Positions 25,850-34,159 of a stretch of DNA of 64,000 bases are shown here, piece by piece. Both the position numbers and the translations under genes were made by a program. The notes below the pieces were generated by a model. That model saw only the letters and a program-made list of their open reading frames with translations, was not told where the DNA came from and did no database searches. Location of the stretch: positions 1 to 64,000 of the forward strand of contig JBBIOB010000007.1 of assembly GCA_037443565.1 (NCBI GenBank), read 5' to 3'. Position 1 is the first letter of the stretch. Every line of letters begins with the position of its first letter. Origin of the DNA: Fervidifonticultor_A sp037443565. Its GTDB lineage: Bacteria; Sysuimicrobiota; Sysuimicrobiia; Sysuimicrobiales; Humicultoraceae.

Positions 25850-26148
25850 CGGCGACGGTAGGCCCGCAGCTGCTCGCGGTATGAGCCGCCGAACCGGTAG
25901 CTCTTGTCGGTGGACGGCTCCAGCATGTCCGCATCCTCGTACGCCGTCGCGCCGATGTCGGCATAGCGGACGACCCACAGGTTCACACACGCGTCCCGGC
26001 GCGCGAACTGCTCCTTCGCGAGCACGAGCGCCATCTCGGGATCGGGCGCGTGGACGTCGCCGACGTGCACATGCGGGTCGCTCTTGGTGTCCTGGCGAAA
26101 GACCGCGAACACGTGGCCGGCATCAGGGGTGATGGCTCCGAGGTTCAC
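25846..26148 (-). CDS. paaB: PaaB, phenylacetyl-CoA epoxidase subunit
   Basis: About 100 residues, close to the usual 95. The signature HVHVGDVHAPDPEMALVLAKE and CVNLWVVR identify PaaB, the small subunit that bridges A-C dimers. The start is ambiguous. A GTG at 26148 has GAGGTG about seven bases upstream, and a GTG at 26157 (directly after the paaA stop) is the alternative. An ATG at 26214 lies inside paaA and is unlikely. Confidence 0.88.
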   Translation of the reverse strand: MNLGAITPDAGHVFAVFRQDTKSDPHVHVGDVHAPDPEMALVLAKEQFARRDACVNLWVVRYADIGATAYEDADMLEPSTDKSYRFGGSYREQLRAYRRR

Positions 26149-26158
26149 GCCCAGCACC

Positions 26159-27100
26159 TCACGCGGCCGCCTCCAGGCGCGCCACGGCCTCGCGGACCCA
26201 GCTGTGCTGCGCATGAACGCGGTTACGCAACTCCAGGCGGGCGCGCGACCTCGGCCCTTCGCCCCGGATCACGCGCCGGAACTCGTCCCAGTCGGGCTCG
26301 CCGTAGACGTAGGACCCGCTCGCCTCGTCCCAGCGCAGCCCGGGATCCGGCACCTGCAACCCGTACTCCTGGATGACGGGCACGAACTGCTTGAGGAACT
26401 GCTGGCGCAGCTCGTCGTTGGTCTTCACCTTGATGCGCCAGCGCATCATCGTCTCCAGATGCGGCGAGGCCTGATCGCGCGGACCGAAGAAGTGCATGAT
26501 CGGCGGCCACCACCGGTCGAGCGCGTCCTGGAGCATCGCCCGCTGCGCCGCCGAGCCCTCGGCCAGAGTCTTGAAGCTATCAAGCCCCAGGCGGATGTGA
26601 AAGTCCTCCTCGTAGCAGATCCGCTTCAGCACGCGCGCATACGGGGCGTACGACGACGATCGAAGCGAGCCCTGCGTCTGCATCGCGGCACCGTCCACGA
26701 ACACCTGAATGATGGCCACGTCCGCCCAGGTGTCTGCCGGATAGTGGAAGACGTTGTGGAACTTGGACGTGCCTGCGAGCAGCTCGTCGATCATCTGGCT
26801 GCGCGGCTTGCCCAGGTCCTCGGCCACGCGGTAGAGGAGCTGGGCGTGGCCGATCTCATCCTGGACCTTGGCCACCAGCGCCATCTTGCGCGCTAGTGTC
26901 GGCGCCCGGGGAATCCACTCCCGCTCGGGCAGCGCGCCCATGAGTTCGGAGTTGGCGTGCATCTGGATCAACCGGAGGCACTCGGCGCGGTAGCGCGCCG
27001 GCATCCACTCGCCGGCTTCGACGCGGTCGCCGGCGGCCAGGCGGGACTCGAACGCCGCGAGGTGCTCGGGGTCGTCGGCGGCCTCATGTGCGACGGGCAC
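26159..27100 (-). CDS. paaA: PaaA, catalytic subunit of phenylacetyl-CoA epoxidase
   Basis: 313 residues of the bacterial di-iron monooxygenase family. The iron-binding segments KVQDEIGHAQLLYR and CYEEDFHIRLGLDSF are present, and the NSELMGALPEREW region matches PaaA. It converts phenylacetyl-CoA to the ring-1,2-epoxide. The start is the GTG at 27100, with GGAGG six bases upstream. An upstream ATG at 27148 overlaps the promoter -10 box and would not be transcribed. paaE, the usual reductase gene, is not in the window. Confidence 0.93.
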   Translation of the reverse strand: MPVAHEAADDPEHLAAFESRLAAGDRVEAGEWMPARYRAECLRLIQMHANSELMGALPEREWIPRAPTLARKMALVAKVQDEIGHAQLLYRVAEDLGKPRSQMIDELLAGTSKFHNVFHYPADTWADVAIIQVFVDGAAMQTQGSLRSSSYAPYARVLKRICYEEDFHIRLGLDSFKTLAEGSAAQRAMLQDALDRWWPPIMHFFGPRDQASPHLETMMRWRIKVKTNDELRQQFLKQFVPVIQEYGLQVPDPGLRWDEASGSYVYGEPDWDEFRRVIRGEGPRSRARLELRNRVHAQHSWVREAVARLEAAA

Positions 27101-27146
27101 GCTGCACCTCCGCGCCGGCGGCGGCCGCCGCCGGATATCGCTGTCC

Positions 27147-27176
27147 ATTGTAGAGACCGGGGAAAAAGGCCGTCAA
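27147..27176 (-). promoter_or_regulatory. sigma-70-type promoter for paaABCD
   Basis: On the minus strand TTGACG (27171-27176), an 18-base spacer beginning GCCTTTTTCCCC, then TACAAT (27147-27152). The start site is expected near 27140, giving a leader of about 40 bases to the paaA GTG. No clear operator palindrome is visible around it. Confidence 0.75.
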
Positions 27177-27184
27177 CCGCGCAG

Positions 27185-27676
27185 TCAACCCGCGGTGAGC
27201 ACCGCGAAGGCGTCCGCCAGACGCGCGTAGGTCTCGTCGAGATGCTGGGGGAGCACTTTGGTCTCGCCGAGCACCGGCATGTAGTTCGTATCCCCGATCC
27301 ACCGGGGCACCACGTGAATGTGCAGGTGGTCCTCGATACCGGCGCCCGCGGCCCGACCCAGGTTCATCCCGACGTTGAAGCCCTCGGCCGCCAAGATCCG
27401 CTCCAGGGCGCGGACCGCCAGGCCGGTCAGGTCGACGAGCGCCTGTGCCTCGTCCGCGGTAAGCGCCTCGAGCCGCGCCACGTGCCGGAACGGCACGACC
27501 ATCAGGTGGCCGCTGTTGTACGGATAGCGGTTGAGGATGATATACGCGGCTGCGGCGCGGTAAACCACCAGGGCCGTCCGGTCGTCGCCCGCTGTCGGCG
27601 CCTCGCAGAAGACGCAACCGGTCTCCTTGGGGCCCGTCACATATGCGACACGCCAGGGCGCCCAGAGGCGCTTCAC
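27185..27676 (-). CDS. HIT-family hydrolase (Ap4A-type)
   Basis: 163 residues with the histidine triad HLHIHVVPRW near residue 115 and the preceding GMNLGRAAGAGIEDH. The N-terminal LWAPWRVAYV and CVFCE match the branch annotated as diadenosine tetraphosphate (Ap4A) phosphorylase/hydrolase. It likely removes nucleotide adducts or Ap4A. The ATG at 27676 overlaps the rnc stop by four bases, making it the last gene of the long fatty-acid/ribosome operon. Confidence 0.9.
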   Translation of the reverse strand: MKRLWAPWRVAYVTGPKETGCVFCEAPTAGDDRTALVVYRAAAAYIILNRYPYNSGHLMVVPFRHVARLEALTADEAQALVDLTGLAVRALERILAAEGFNVGMNLGRAAGAGIEDHLHIHVVPRWIGDTNYMPVLGETKVLPQHLDETYARLADAFAVLTAG

Positions 27677-28452
27677 GGGCTCCGGTCCGGCCGGTCGATC
27701 CGGCTGAGCGCGTCCGCGGCTGCGGCCTGCTCGGCTTCCTTCTTGTTCTGCCCGCGCCCCTCACCGATCGGACGGCCGCCGGCCTCGACGACGGCAACGA
27801 ACATCCGCGCGTGATCCGGACCGGCCTCCTGCGCAATCCGGTAGCGCGGCATCTGCCGCCGCCGCTGCAGCCGCTCCTGGAGCTGGCTCTTGAAGTCCTC
27901 GCCCGCCCGCTGCATGACCTCGCCGAGCTCGCCGATCCACCGTGTCACCACGTGGTGCACGACCCCGTAGCCCGAGTCGATGTACACCGCGCCGATCACC
28001 GACTCCACGGCATCGGCCAGGAGGGCGGGCCGCTGGCGGCCTCCACCCTTCTCCTCGCCGCGGCCCAGCAGGATGTACTGGCCGAGGTTCAGCCGCCGCG
28101 CGATCGACGCCAGCGCGGCCTCGTTGACCACCCTGGCCCGCTGCTTCGCGAGTCCGCCCTCGTCCATGTCCGGATACCGGCGGTACAGGTCGTCCGCGAC
28201 AGCCAGGCTCAGGACGGCGTCGCCCAGGAACTCTAGCCGTTCATAGGTCTTGCCGGGATCACGACCGCGCTCGTGGCTGAACGAGCCGTGGCGCAGCGCC
28301 AGGTCGAGAAGCGAGCGGTCGCGGAACCGGACGCCCAGGCGTTCCTCGAGCTCGGCGAGCTGCCCCAAGCGATCCTGGCTGAGGACTTCGCCGACCGCCC
28401 CGGTCTCATCGGGCGGCGACGGTGGGACGGGCGGCCTCCGACGTCTACGCAT
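27673..28452 (-). CDS. rnc: ribonuclease III
   Basis: 259 residues. The catalytic signature YERLEFLGDAVL and the second acidic cluster LLADAVESVIGAVYID are intact. A double-stranded RNA-binding domain follows from about residue 185 (KSQLQERLQRR ... NKKEAEQAAAADAL). RNase III cuts double-stranded RNA in rRNA and mRNA processing. It has an extra basic, Pro-rich N-terminal stretch of about 25 residues. The ATG overlaps the fabF stop by eight bases. Confidence 0.95.
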   Translation of the reverse strand: MRRRRRPPVPPSPPDETGAVGEVLSQDRLGQLAELEERLGVRFRDRSLLDLALRHGSFSHERGRDPGKTYERLEFLGDAVLSLAVADDLYRRYPDMDEGGLAKQRARVVNEAALASIARRLNLGQYILLGRGEEKGGGRQRPALLADAVESVIGAVYIDSGYGVVHHVVTRWIGELGEVMQRAGEDFKSQLQERLQRRRQMPRYRIAQEAGPDHARMFVAVVEAGGRPIGEGRGQNKKEAEQAAAADALSRIDRPDRSP

Positions 28453-29701
28453 AGCCTCTCAGCACCAGGGTCGCGTTGTGACCGCCGAACCCAAAGGCGT
28501 TCGACATCACCGTACGCAGAGGCGCGGGGCGCGCGGCGTTGGGGACATAGTCCAGATCACAGTCAGGATCGGGCGTCTCGTAGTTGATGGTCGGCGGCAT
28601 CGTCTGGTGCTGCAGCGCCAGCACGCACGCGATAGCCTCGACACCGCCGGCCGCCCCGAGCAGGTGGCCGGTCATCGACTTGCTCGAGCTCACGGCCAGG
28701 CGGGACGCATGGTTGCCAAACAGGCGCTTGATCGCCAGCGTCTCCAGCCGATCGTTGTATGGCGTGCTGGTCCCATGCGCGTTGATGTAATCGACCTCCT
28801 GCGGCTCGATGCCGGCGTCGGCCAGCGCCGCCGCCATGCTGCGGTATGCGCCGTCGCCCTCCGGATCGGGCTGGGTAATGTGGTAGGCATCCGTCGTCAC
28901 GCCGTAGCCGATCACCTCAGCGAGGATCGGCGCCCCCCTCGCCTCGGCGTGCTCCAGGGCTTCGAGCACGACGACGCCGGCACCCTCGCCCATCACGAAT
29001 CCGTCGCGGGCTGCATCGAACGGCCGGCAGGCCCGCGGGGGATCGTCGTTGCGCGTCGACATCGCCCGCATCGAGCAGAACCCGGCCATGGCGAGCGGTG
29101 TGATGGCCGCCTCGGTGCCCCCGGCGAACATCACGTCCACATCCCCGCGCTCGATCAGGCGCGCGGCATCCCCGATGGCGTTGCCCCCGGTCGCGCACGC
29201 GGTCACCACGCACCCGCTGGGCCCTTTGGCCCCGATCAGAATCGCCGTGACCCCGCTGGCCATGTTGACGATCATCATCGTCACGAAGAACGGCGAGACA
29301 CGGGCGGGGCCGCGGTCGAGCATGACGCGGTGCTGCTCCTCCCAGGTGATGATGCCCCCGATCCCCGATCCGATGAGCACGCCGGTCCGGCCGGCGTTCG
29401 CCGGCGTGATGGAAAGCCGCGCGTGCGCCATGGCCATCCGGGTCGCGGCGTAGGCGAACTGGACGAACCTGTCGTTGCGCCGGACCTCCTTCCGGTCCAT
29501 ATAGTCGCCGGGATCGAAGTCCCCCACCTCCGCGGCGATCTGCGTCGCATATCCCGACACATCGAACCGGCTGATCCGGCGGACGCCGGACCGCCCCGCT
29601 GCCAGCGACGCCCAGTACGCCTCGTGACCGATCCCGATGGGGCTGACCACTCCCAGCCCCGTCACGACGACACGGCGTCGAGGTGCCTGCGGCCGGAGCA
29701 T
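28445..29701 (-). CDS. fabF: 3-oxoacyl-[acyl-carrier-protein] synthase II
   Basis: 418 residues of FabF. The active-site Cys is in VVTACATGGNA, the two His in NAHGTSTPYND and KSMTGHLLGAAGG, and the C-terminal SNAFGFGGHNATL is typical. It elongates acyl-ACP with malonyl-ACP. It lies 13 bases downstream of acpP and overlaps rnc. Confidence 0.96.
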   Translation of the reverse strand: MLRPQAPRRRVVVTGLGVVSPIGIGHEAYWASLAAGRSGVRRISRFDVSGYATQIAAEVGDFDPGDYMDRKEVRRNDRFVQFAYAATRMAMAHARLSITPANAGRTGVLIGSGIGGIITWEEQHRVMLDRGPARVSPFFVTMMIVNMASGVTAILIGAKGPSGCVVTACATGGNAIGDAARLIERGDVDVMFAGGTEAAITPLAMAGFCSMRAMSTRNDDPPRACRPFDAARDGFVMGEGAGVVVLEALEHAEARGAPILAEVIGYGVTTDAYHITQPDPEGDGAYRSMAAALADAGIEPQEVDYINAHGTSTPYNDRLETLAIKRLFGNHASRLAVSSSKSMTGHLLGAAGGVEAIACVLALQHQTMPPTINYETPDPDCDLDYVPNAARPAPLRTVMSNAFGFGGHNATLVLRGYA

Positions 29702-29714
29702 CAGGAGCGCGCCC

Positions 29715-29963
29715 CTACTGGGTTGACTCCTTGGCGTGGCTCTCGATGAAGGCCACGGCGTCGCCGACCGTCACGATCTTCTCGGCCTGTTCGTCCGGGA
29801 TCTCGATCTTGAATTCGTCTTCCAGCGCCATGACGAGTTCCACCACGTCGAGCGAGTCGGCGCCCAGGTCTTCGACGAAGGACGACTCCGGCGTGATCGT
29901 GTCTTCCTCAACCCCCAGCTGGTGCGCCACGCGCGCCCTCACCCGGTCGAACACGGTAGCCAT
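29715..29963 (-). CDS. acpP: acyl carrier protein
   Basis: 82 residues. DLGADSLDVVELVMALEDEF contains the Ser that carries phosphopantetheine. The acidic helical profile is typical. The ATG at 29963 has a full GGAGGTGAG ribosome-binding site; an in-frame ATG at 29981 is not needed. It shuttles acyl intermediates for the neighbouring Fab enzymes. Confidence 0.96.
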   Translation of the reverse strand: MATVFDRVRARVAHQLGVEEDTITPESSFVEDLGADSLDVVELVMALEDEFKIEIPDEQAEKIVTVGDAVAFIESHAKESTQ

Positions 29964-29991
29964 GATCTCTCTCACCTCCATCAGGTCCAGC

Positions 29992-30747
29992 CTAGTGCAT
30001 TACCATACCGCCGTCGATGTGCAATACCTGCCCGGTGATGTAGCCCGCCTCGTCCGACGCCAGGAACGCCACGGCCGCGGCCACATCGTCGGATGACCCG
30101 GTCCGGCCGAGCGGGACCCGCCCCAGGGCCCGCGCCACCGTCTCCGGCGGCACGGGCTCATCGGGATCCACAATGAGCCCGGGGACGACCACGTTCGCCG
30201 TGATCCCGCGCGATCCCACCTCGCGGGCCACCGCGCGCGTCAGACCGATGATTCCGGCCTTCGCAGCAATGTGGGTCGCCTGTCCGGTGGCGCCCGTCGG
30301 CCCGGCCGGGCGGGCGACGGAGATGATCCGGCCGCGACGCTGGCGGACAAACTCGCGCAGGGCCGCGCGGATACAGTAGAAAGCGCCGGACAGACTGGTC
30401 TCCAGCACGGCGTACCAATCCTCGTCCGGCATCATCAGGATGGGAGTGTCACGGGCGAGGCCGGTGTTGTTGACCAGCACATCGAGCCGTCCGAAGGTCT
30501 CGCCGGCCGCCGCCACCACCGCCGCGGCGTCCTCGGGTCGCGAGAGGTCGCCTCCGACGCCCTTCGCGCGCCCACCGCCGGCCTCGATCTCCTCCACGAC
30601 CTGAGCGCCGGCTCCGGCGTGGGGCCAGGAGTGCACCACGACCGCAGCCCCCTCGCGGGCCAGCGCCGCGGCGATCCGGCGGCCGAGGCCGCCTGAGGCG
30701 CAGGTCACCACGGCGACCTGGTTCGCCAGCCTCGCCCCGGGCACCAT
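29992..30747 (-). CDS. fabG: FabG-like short-chain dehydrogenase with eroded active site
   Basis: 251 residues in the fabG slot of the operon. The Rossmann glycine motif is TCASGGLG where FabG has TGASRGIG. Aligned to E. coli FabG, the catalytic Asn114 is Ser (LETSLSG), Ser138 is Arg (ISVARPAG) and Tyr151 is His (THIAAKAG); only Lys155 remains. The rest (LVNNTGL, REVGSRGITANVVVPG, YITGQVLHIDGG) is plainly FabG. It may be a non-catalytic partner, or use altered chemistry. The ATG at 30747 shares one base with the fabD stop. Confidence 0.85.
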   Translation of the reverse strand: MVPGARLANQVAVVTCASGGLGRRIAAALAREGAAVVVHSWPHAGAGAQVVEEIEAGGGRAKGVGGDLSRPEDAAAVVAAAGETFGRLDVLVNNTGLARDTPILMMPDEDWYAVLETSLSGAFYCIRAALREFVRQRRGRIISVARPAGPTGATGQATHIAAKAGIIGLTRAVAREVGSRGITANVVVPGLIVDPDEPVPPETVARALGRVPLGRTGSSDDVAAAVAFLASDEAGYITGQVLHIDGGMVMH

Positions 30748-31697
30748 CACCCGGGAACTCCGTCGGGAATCGCTGTCCGGCCCAGCCGGGAGAGCGCGGC
30801 ATCCAGGGTGGCTTGGTCCCCCACGGAGAGGACCTCCGCGCCGGGGACCGTCTTCTTGATCAGGCCGCCGAGGGTGGTCCCGGGCCCGACTTCGACAAAC
30901 ACCGATGCGCCCAGCGCCCGCAGCGTCCGCACAGACTGCTCCCATCGCACCGGAGAGGCCACCTGTGCCACCAGCGCCGCACGGATCTCGCCGGGGGTGC
31001 GCACCGGCTCTCCGCTCACGTTGGCCACCACGGGGATGCGCGCATAGCGTACCTCGACCTGCGACAGGACCAGCGCCAGACGGTCCGCGGCCGGCCGCAT
31101 CAGCGAGGTGTGAAACGGCGCGCTCACGGACAGGGGCACAATGCGACGGGCGCCGGCCGCCTTTAACCGGGCAACGGCCTCGGCCACGGGCTCAACGTCG
31201 CCGGCAATGACCACCTGGCCGGGGGCATTGAAGTTGGCCGCTTCCACAAACCCGGGCACCTGGTGGCAGAGCTCGGCAACGCGTTCGGCCTCCAGACCCA
31301 CGACCGCGGCCATCGCCGTCTGCCGCTGGTCCGCGGCCTCCTGCATGAACCGGCCGCGCTGCCTGACGACCGCTGCGGCGTCGCCGAACGCGATGGCCCC
31401 GGCCGCGACGAGGGCGGCATACTCCCCAAGGCTCAGGCCGGCGGCCAGCGCGGGCCTGAGCCCGGCCTCGGCAAGCACGGCCGCCGCGGCAGCGCAGCAC
31501 GTGAGGATGGCAGGTTGGGTATTCTCGGTCTTGCGCAGGCGGTCTTCCGGCCCCTCGCGGCACAGCTCCAGCACGTCGATGCCCGTCGCGCGGCCGGCCT
31601 CGTCGAAGACACGGCGTGCCGCCGCGTATCGGGCAGCCAGATCGACACCCATCCCGACGTACTGCGCGCCCTGGCCTGGAAACACGAACGCGATCAT
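30747..31697 (-). CDS. fabD: malonyl-CoA:ACP transacylase
   Basis: 316 residues. It begins MIAFVFPGQGAQYVGMG, has the nucleophile in GLSLGEY and the catalytic His in SAPFHTSLM. It loads malonyl groups onto AcpP. The ATG at 31697 overlaps the fabH stop (ATGA), which argues against the longer upstream extension. Confidence 0.96.
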   Translation of the reverse strand: MIAFVFPGQGAQYVGMGVDLAARYAAARRVFDEAGRATGIDVLELCREGPEDRLRKTENTQPAILTCCAAAAAVLAEAGLRPALAAGLSLGEYAALVAAGAIAFGDAAAVVRQRGRFMQEAADQRQTAMAAVVGLEAERVAELCHQVPGFVEAANFNAPGQVVIAGDVEPVAEAVARLKAAGARRIVPLSVSAPFHTSLMRPAADRLALVLSQVEVRYARIPVVANVSGEPVRTPGEIRAALVAQVASPVRWEQSVRTLRALGASVFVEVGPGTTLGGLIKKTVPGAEVLSVGDQATLDAALSRLGRTAIPDGVPG

Positions 31698-32773
31698 AGC
31701 GCACGCCGGGTCTTCCGTCGCCCGACCGGCGACGCGGCCGTCCACCGCATCGCCGCCGCGCCCCAGGTCAGCCCGCCGCCGAAGGCGACGAAGACGACCA
31801 GGTCACCCAGACCGATCCGGCCCTGCTCAAGCGCTTCATAGAGCGCCACGGGCACTGAGGCCGAAGACGTGTTGCCGTACCGCTCCACGTTGACGAAGAA
31901 GCGGTCCACCGGCTGGCCGAGGCGGTCCGCCGCCGCCTCGATGATGCGGATGTTGGCCTGATGCGGAATGAAGCAGTCAATGTCGTCGATGGAGAGCCCG
32001 GCCGCGGCCACGACCTGCTCGATCGCCCTTGGGATGACCCGCACCGCGAACTTGTACACCTCGCGGCCGTTCATCTTGATGAAGTGATGGCGCGCGGCCA
32101 GGACCTCGGCGCTGATCGGAAGGCGCGATCCACCCGCGGGCAGCGCGATGAGCTCAGCCCCCGACCCGTCGGCACCGAGGTGGAACGCCAGGAAGCCCTC
32201 GTCCGGCGCACACGGACGCAGCACCACCGCCGCCGCGGCGTCGCCGAACAGCACGCAGGTGGCGCGATCCGTCCAGTCCGTGATGCGCGAGAGGGTCTCG
32301 GCACCGATCACGAGCACGCTCTCGGCCGTGCCCGAGGCGATCGCTGCGTGCCCCACGGCCACACCGTAGGCCCAACTGCTGCAGGCGGCCGACAGGTCGA
32401 ACGCCCCGGCCCGCCGGGCGCCGATCCGATCCTGTACCAGGCATGCCGTCGCCGGGAAGAGCATGTCCGGTGAGGCGGTCCCGACGATGATCAGGTCGAG
32501 ATCTGCGGCCGCGACCCCGGCACCGGCCAACGCTTCCCGGGCAGCCTCCACGGCGAGGTCCGAGGTTGCCTCGTCAGGTGCAGCGATCCGGCGCTCACGG
32601 ATCCCCGTCCGCGTCCGAATCCATTCATCGTCGGTCTCGACGAGCTTCTCCAGATCGCGATTGGTCATCACGTGTGCGGGGATGGCGCGACCGATGCCGG
32701 CAATCGTCGATCCCCGACGCGTGCCCGGCCGGATCTGGGAGGCGAGGCGTTCCGCGTGTACCACCTGAGCCAT
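31694..32773 (-). CDS. fabH: 3-oxoacyl-[acyl-carrier-protein] synthase III
   Basis: 359 residues. The active-site Cys is in DLSAACSSW, His in FIPHQAN and Asn in YGNTSSAS, the complete FabH triad. It starts fatty-acid synthesis by condensing acetyl- or branched acyl-CoA with malonyl-ACP. It follows rpmF directly (30 bases); plsX, which often stands between them, is absent. The N terminus is about 25 residues longer than usual before TIAGIGRAIPA, and the C terminus ends in a basic tail. Confidence 0.95.
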   Translation of the reverse strand: MAQVVHAERLASQIRPGTRRGSTIAGIGRAIPAHVMTNRDLEKLVETDDEWIRTRTGIRERRIAAPDEATSDLAVEAAREALAGAGVAAADLDLIIVGTASPDMLFPATACLVQDRIGARRAGAFDLSAACSSWAYGVAVGHAAIASGTAESVLVIGAETLSRITDWTDRATCVLFGDAAAAVVLRPCAPDEGFLAFHLGADGSGAELIALPAGGSRLPISAEVLAARHHFIKMNGREVYKFAVRVIPRAIEQVVAAAGLSIDDIDCFIPHQANIRIIEAAADRLGQPVDRFFVNVERYGNTSSASVPVALYEALEQGRIGLGDLVVFVAFGGGLTWGAAAMRWTAASPVGRRKTRRAL

Positions 32774-32803
32774 AACGACCCTCCGTGCGAACAGCCGGGC
32801 AGG

Positions 32804-33004
32804 CTAGGATTCCTTCTTCTTGGAACGCGCGGACTCGATCGCCACCACTTCGCGGCCGCCGTAATGGCCGCAGGATGGACACACACGGTGGGGCAGAACG
32901 CGGGCCTTGCACTGCGGACAGGTCACCAGCGCCGCCGTCGCGGCCTTCCACGTGCTGCGCCGGCTGCCCGTTCGCGACTTCGGATGCCGTCGCTTCTGTG
33001 TCAT
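32804..33004 (-). CDS. rpmF: ribosomal protein bL32
   Basis: 66 residues. The start MTQKRRHPKSRTGSRRSTW and the four-Cys zinc site (CPQCKARVLPHRVCPSCGHY) identify the zinc-binding form of bL32. GGGGGAGG lies upstream of the ATG at 33004. It directly follows yceD, the usual partner. Confidence 0.95.
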   Translation of the reverse strand: MTQKRRHPKSRTGSRRSTWKAATAALVTCPQCKARVLPHRVCPSCGHYGGREVVAIESARSKKKES

Positions 33005-33020
33005 GCGCGTGCCTCCCCCT

Positions 33021-33614
33021 TCACTCACGATCGGACCGGCCCTGGGGTCGTCCGGACTTCTGCCGCCGTTCAGACCATCGCGCCAGCGGCGCCAGGCGCG
33101 AATCCACCGCCCCCGACTCGACCACCGCCTCGCCGCACCGGCAGGGCTCGATCCGGAGGTTGGCTCCGCATCGGGCGCACAGCCCGGGGCAATCCGGCTG
33201 ACAGCGCGCCGCCATCGGCAGGACGACCAGCAGCGCCTCGCGGGCCAGCGCCCCCACGTCGAGCAGGACGGTGTCCCCGGCATCGATCAGGAATCCACCC
33301 TCTCCGCCGGCGCCGCCGGCTGCCCGGGCGGATCTCCAGTCGAGTTCCTCATCCACCGCGGCCTCGAGACGGTACGCGAACGGCACGGCGCACCGATCGC
33401 ACGTCAGCGGGACGACCGTCCAGACGCGGCCGTCAACCCGGAGAACGGCCCCGAGGTTGGTCAGGGTGAGCGTCCCCTCTACCGGCTCGTGAAACGGAAC
33501 CTCGTCGACGCCGCTGGCAACCGTCTCGTGGACGGTGACCACGAGCGAGGCGCCGCGTTCGGCGCGGAGCGGCCGAAGATCCACCGTCAGGGCGCCCCAT
33601 CCGCCGTCAGACAT
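33021..33614 (-). CDS. yceD: YceD/DUF177 family protein
   Basis: 197 residues. The DUF177 core has LTCDRCAVPFAYRLEAAVDEEL and the later Cys block CQPDCPGLCARCGANL, which may bind zinc. The family is linked to 23S rRNA/large-subunit maturation and nearly always precedes rpmF, as here. The ATG at 33614 is only about two bases from the predicted transcription start, so the message may be leaderless. A GTG about ten codons downstream is the alternative. It is the first gene of the operon running to the HIT gene. Confidence 0.88.
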   Translation of the reverse strand: MSDGGWGALTVDLRPLRAERGASLVVTVHETVASGVDEVPFHEPVEGTLTLTNLGAVLRVDGRVWTVVPLTCDRCAVPFAYRLEAAVDEELDWRSARAAGGAGGEGGFLIDAGDTVLLDVGALAREALLVVLPMAARCQPDCPGLCARCGANLRIEPCRCGEAVVESGAVDSRLAPLARWSERRQKSGRPQGRSDRE

Positions 33615-33622
33615 GCCATGCC

Positions 33623-33652
33623 ATTATAGGGACGCGCGAAAAAGGGTGTCAA
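33623..33652 (-). promoter_or_regulatory. consensus sigma-70 promoter for the yceD-rpmF-fab operon
   Basis: On the minus strand a perfect TTGACA (33647-33652), an 18-base spacer beginning CCCTTTTTCGCG, then a perfect TATAAT (33623-33628). The predicted start is near 33616, immediately before the ATG at 33614. This is the best promoter in the window, as expected for ribosomal and fatty-acid genes. Confidence 0.88.
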
Positions 33653-33668
33653 TGAACGCTCTACTCTC

Positions 33669-34136
33669 CTACTCTCCGCGACGGCCCTGGGCACCGGACG
33701 CGCGCAGGACCTCGAGGCCGCGCCGGATGGTCGATAGGACCCTGTCGACCTCACCCTCCAGTCGTCCGAGTACCTGCGCTGCGTACTCGTCGGCGCCGCG
33801 CCGGATCCGCTCGGCCTCCTGCCGCGCCTCGTCCACAAGCGCCTGTCCCTTGGTCACGGGAGGTCCGCCGGATCCTTTCTCTGCGATCGAGCGCGCGTGG
33901 GTCTGTGCGTCCACCACGATGCGTCTCGCCTCCTCGCGTGCCCTCACCAGGGTGGTCTCCGCTTCCTGAAGCAGCCGGGTCGCCTGGTGCAGTTCCCGGG
34001 GCAGGGCGGCGCGGGCCATCTGGAGCAGCCCGAGGACTTCATGCTCGATCGCCTGACGCTCCCGGACGGGGAGGCGGCCGAGGTGCCGGCGCAGCACGCC
34101 CTCGGCGCGGTCGAGGATCTCGACGACGGTCTCCAT
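33669..34136 (-). CDS. coiled-coil protein (DivIVA / ATP-synthase-b-like), function unknown
   Basis: 155 residues, almost entirely charged helix (Glu/Arg/Ala-rich), with coiled-coil character around 50-90 and 105-145 (ALVDEARQEAERIRRGADEYAAQVL). It has no membrane segment. Similar small proteins between coaD and yceD in Gram-positive-type genomes resemble DivIVA-family proteins. The ATG at 34136 is the likely start; the frame is open further upstream into coaD. Nothing shows a specific function. Confidence 0.65.
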   Translation of the reverse strand: METVVEILDRAEGVLRRHLGRLPVRERQAIEHEVLGLLQMARAALPRELHQATRLLQEAETTLVRAREEARRIVVDAQTHARSIAEKGSGGPPVTKGQALVDEARQEAERIRRGADEYAAQVLGRLEGEVDRVLSTIRRGLEVLRASGAQGRRGE

Positions 34137-34159
34137 GGCGGCGGTCGTCGGGATCCCCG

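Noticed and set aside
27101..27148. ATG at 27148 as start of paaA
   Set aside because: It lies in the -10 box; the GTG at 27100 has a strong ribosome-binding site.
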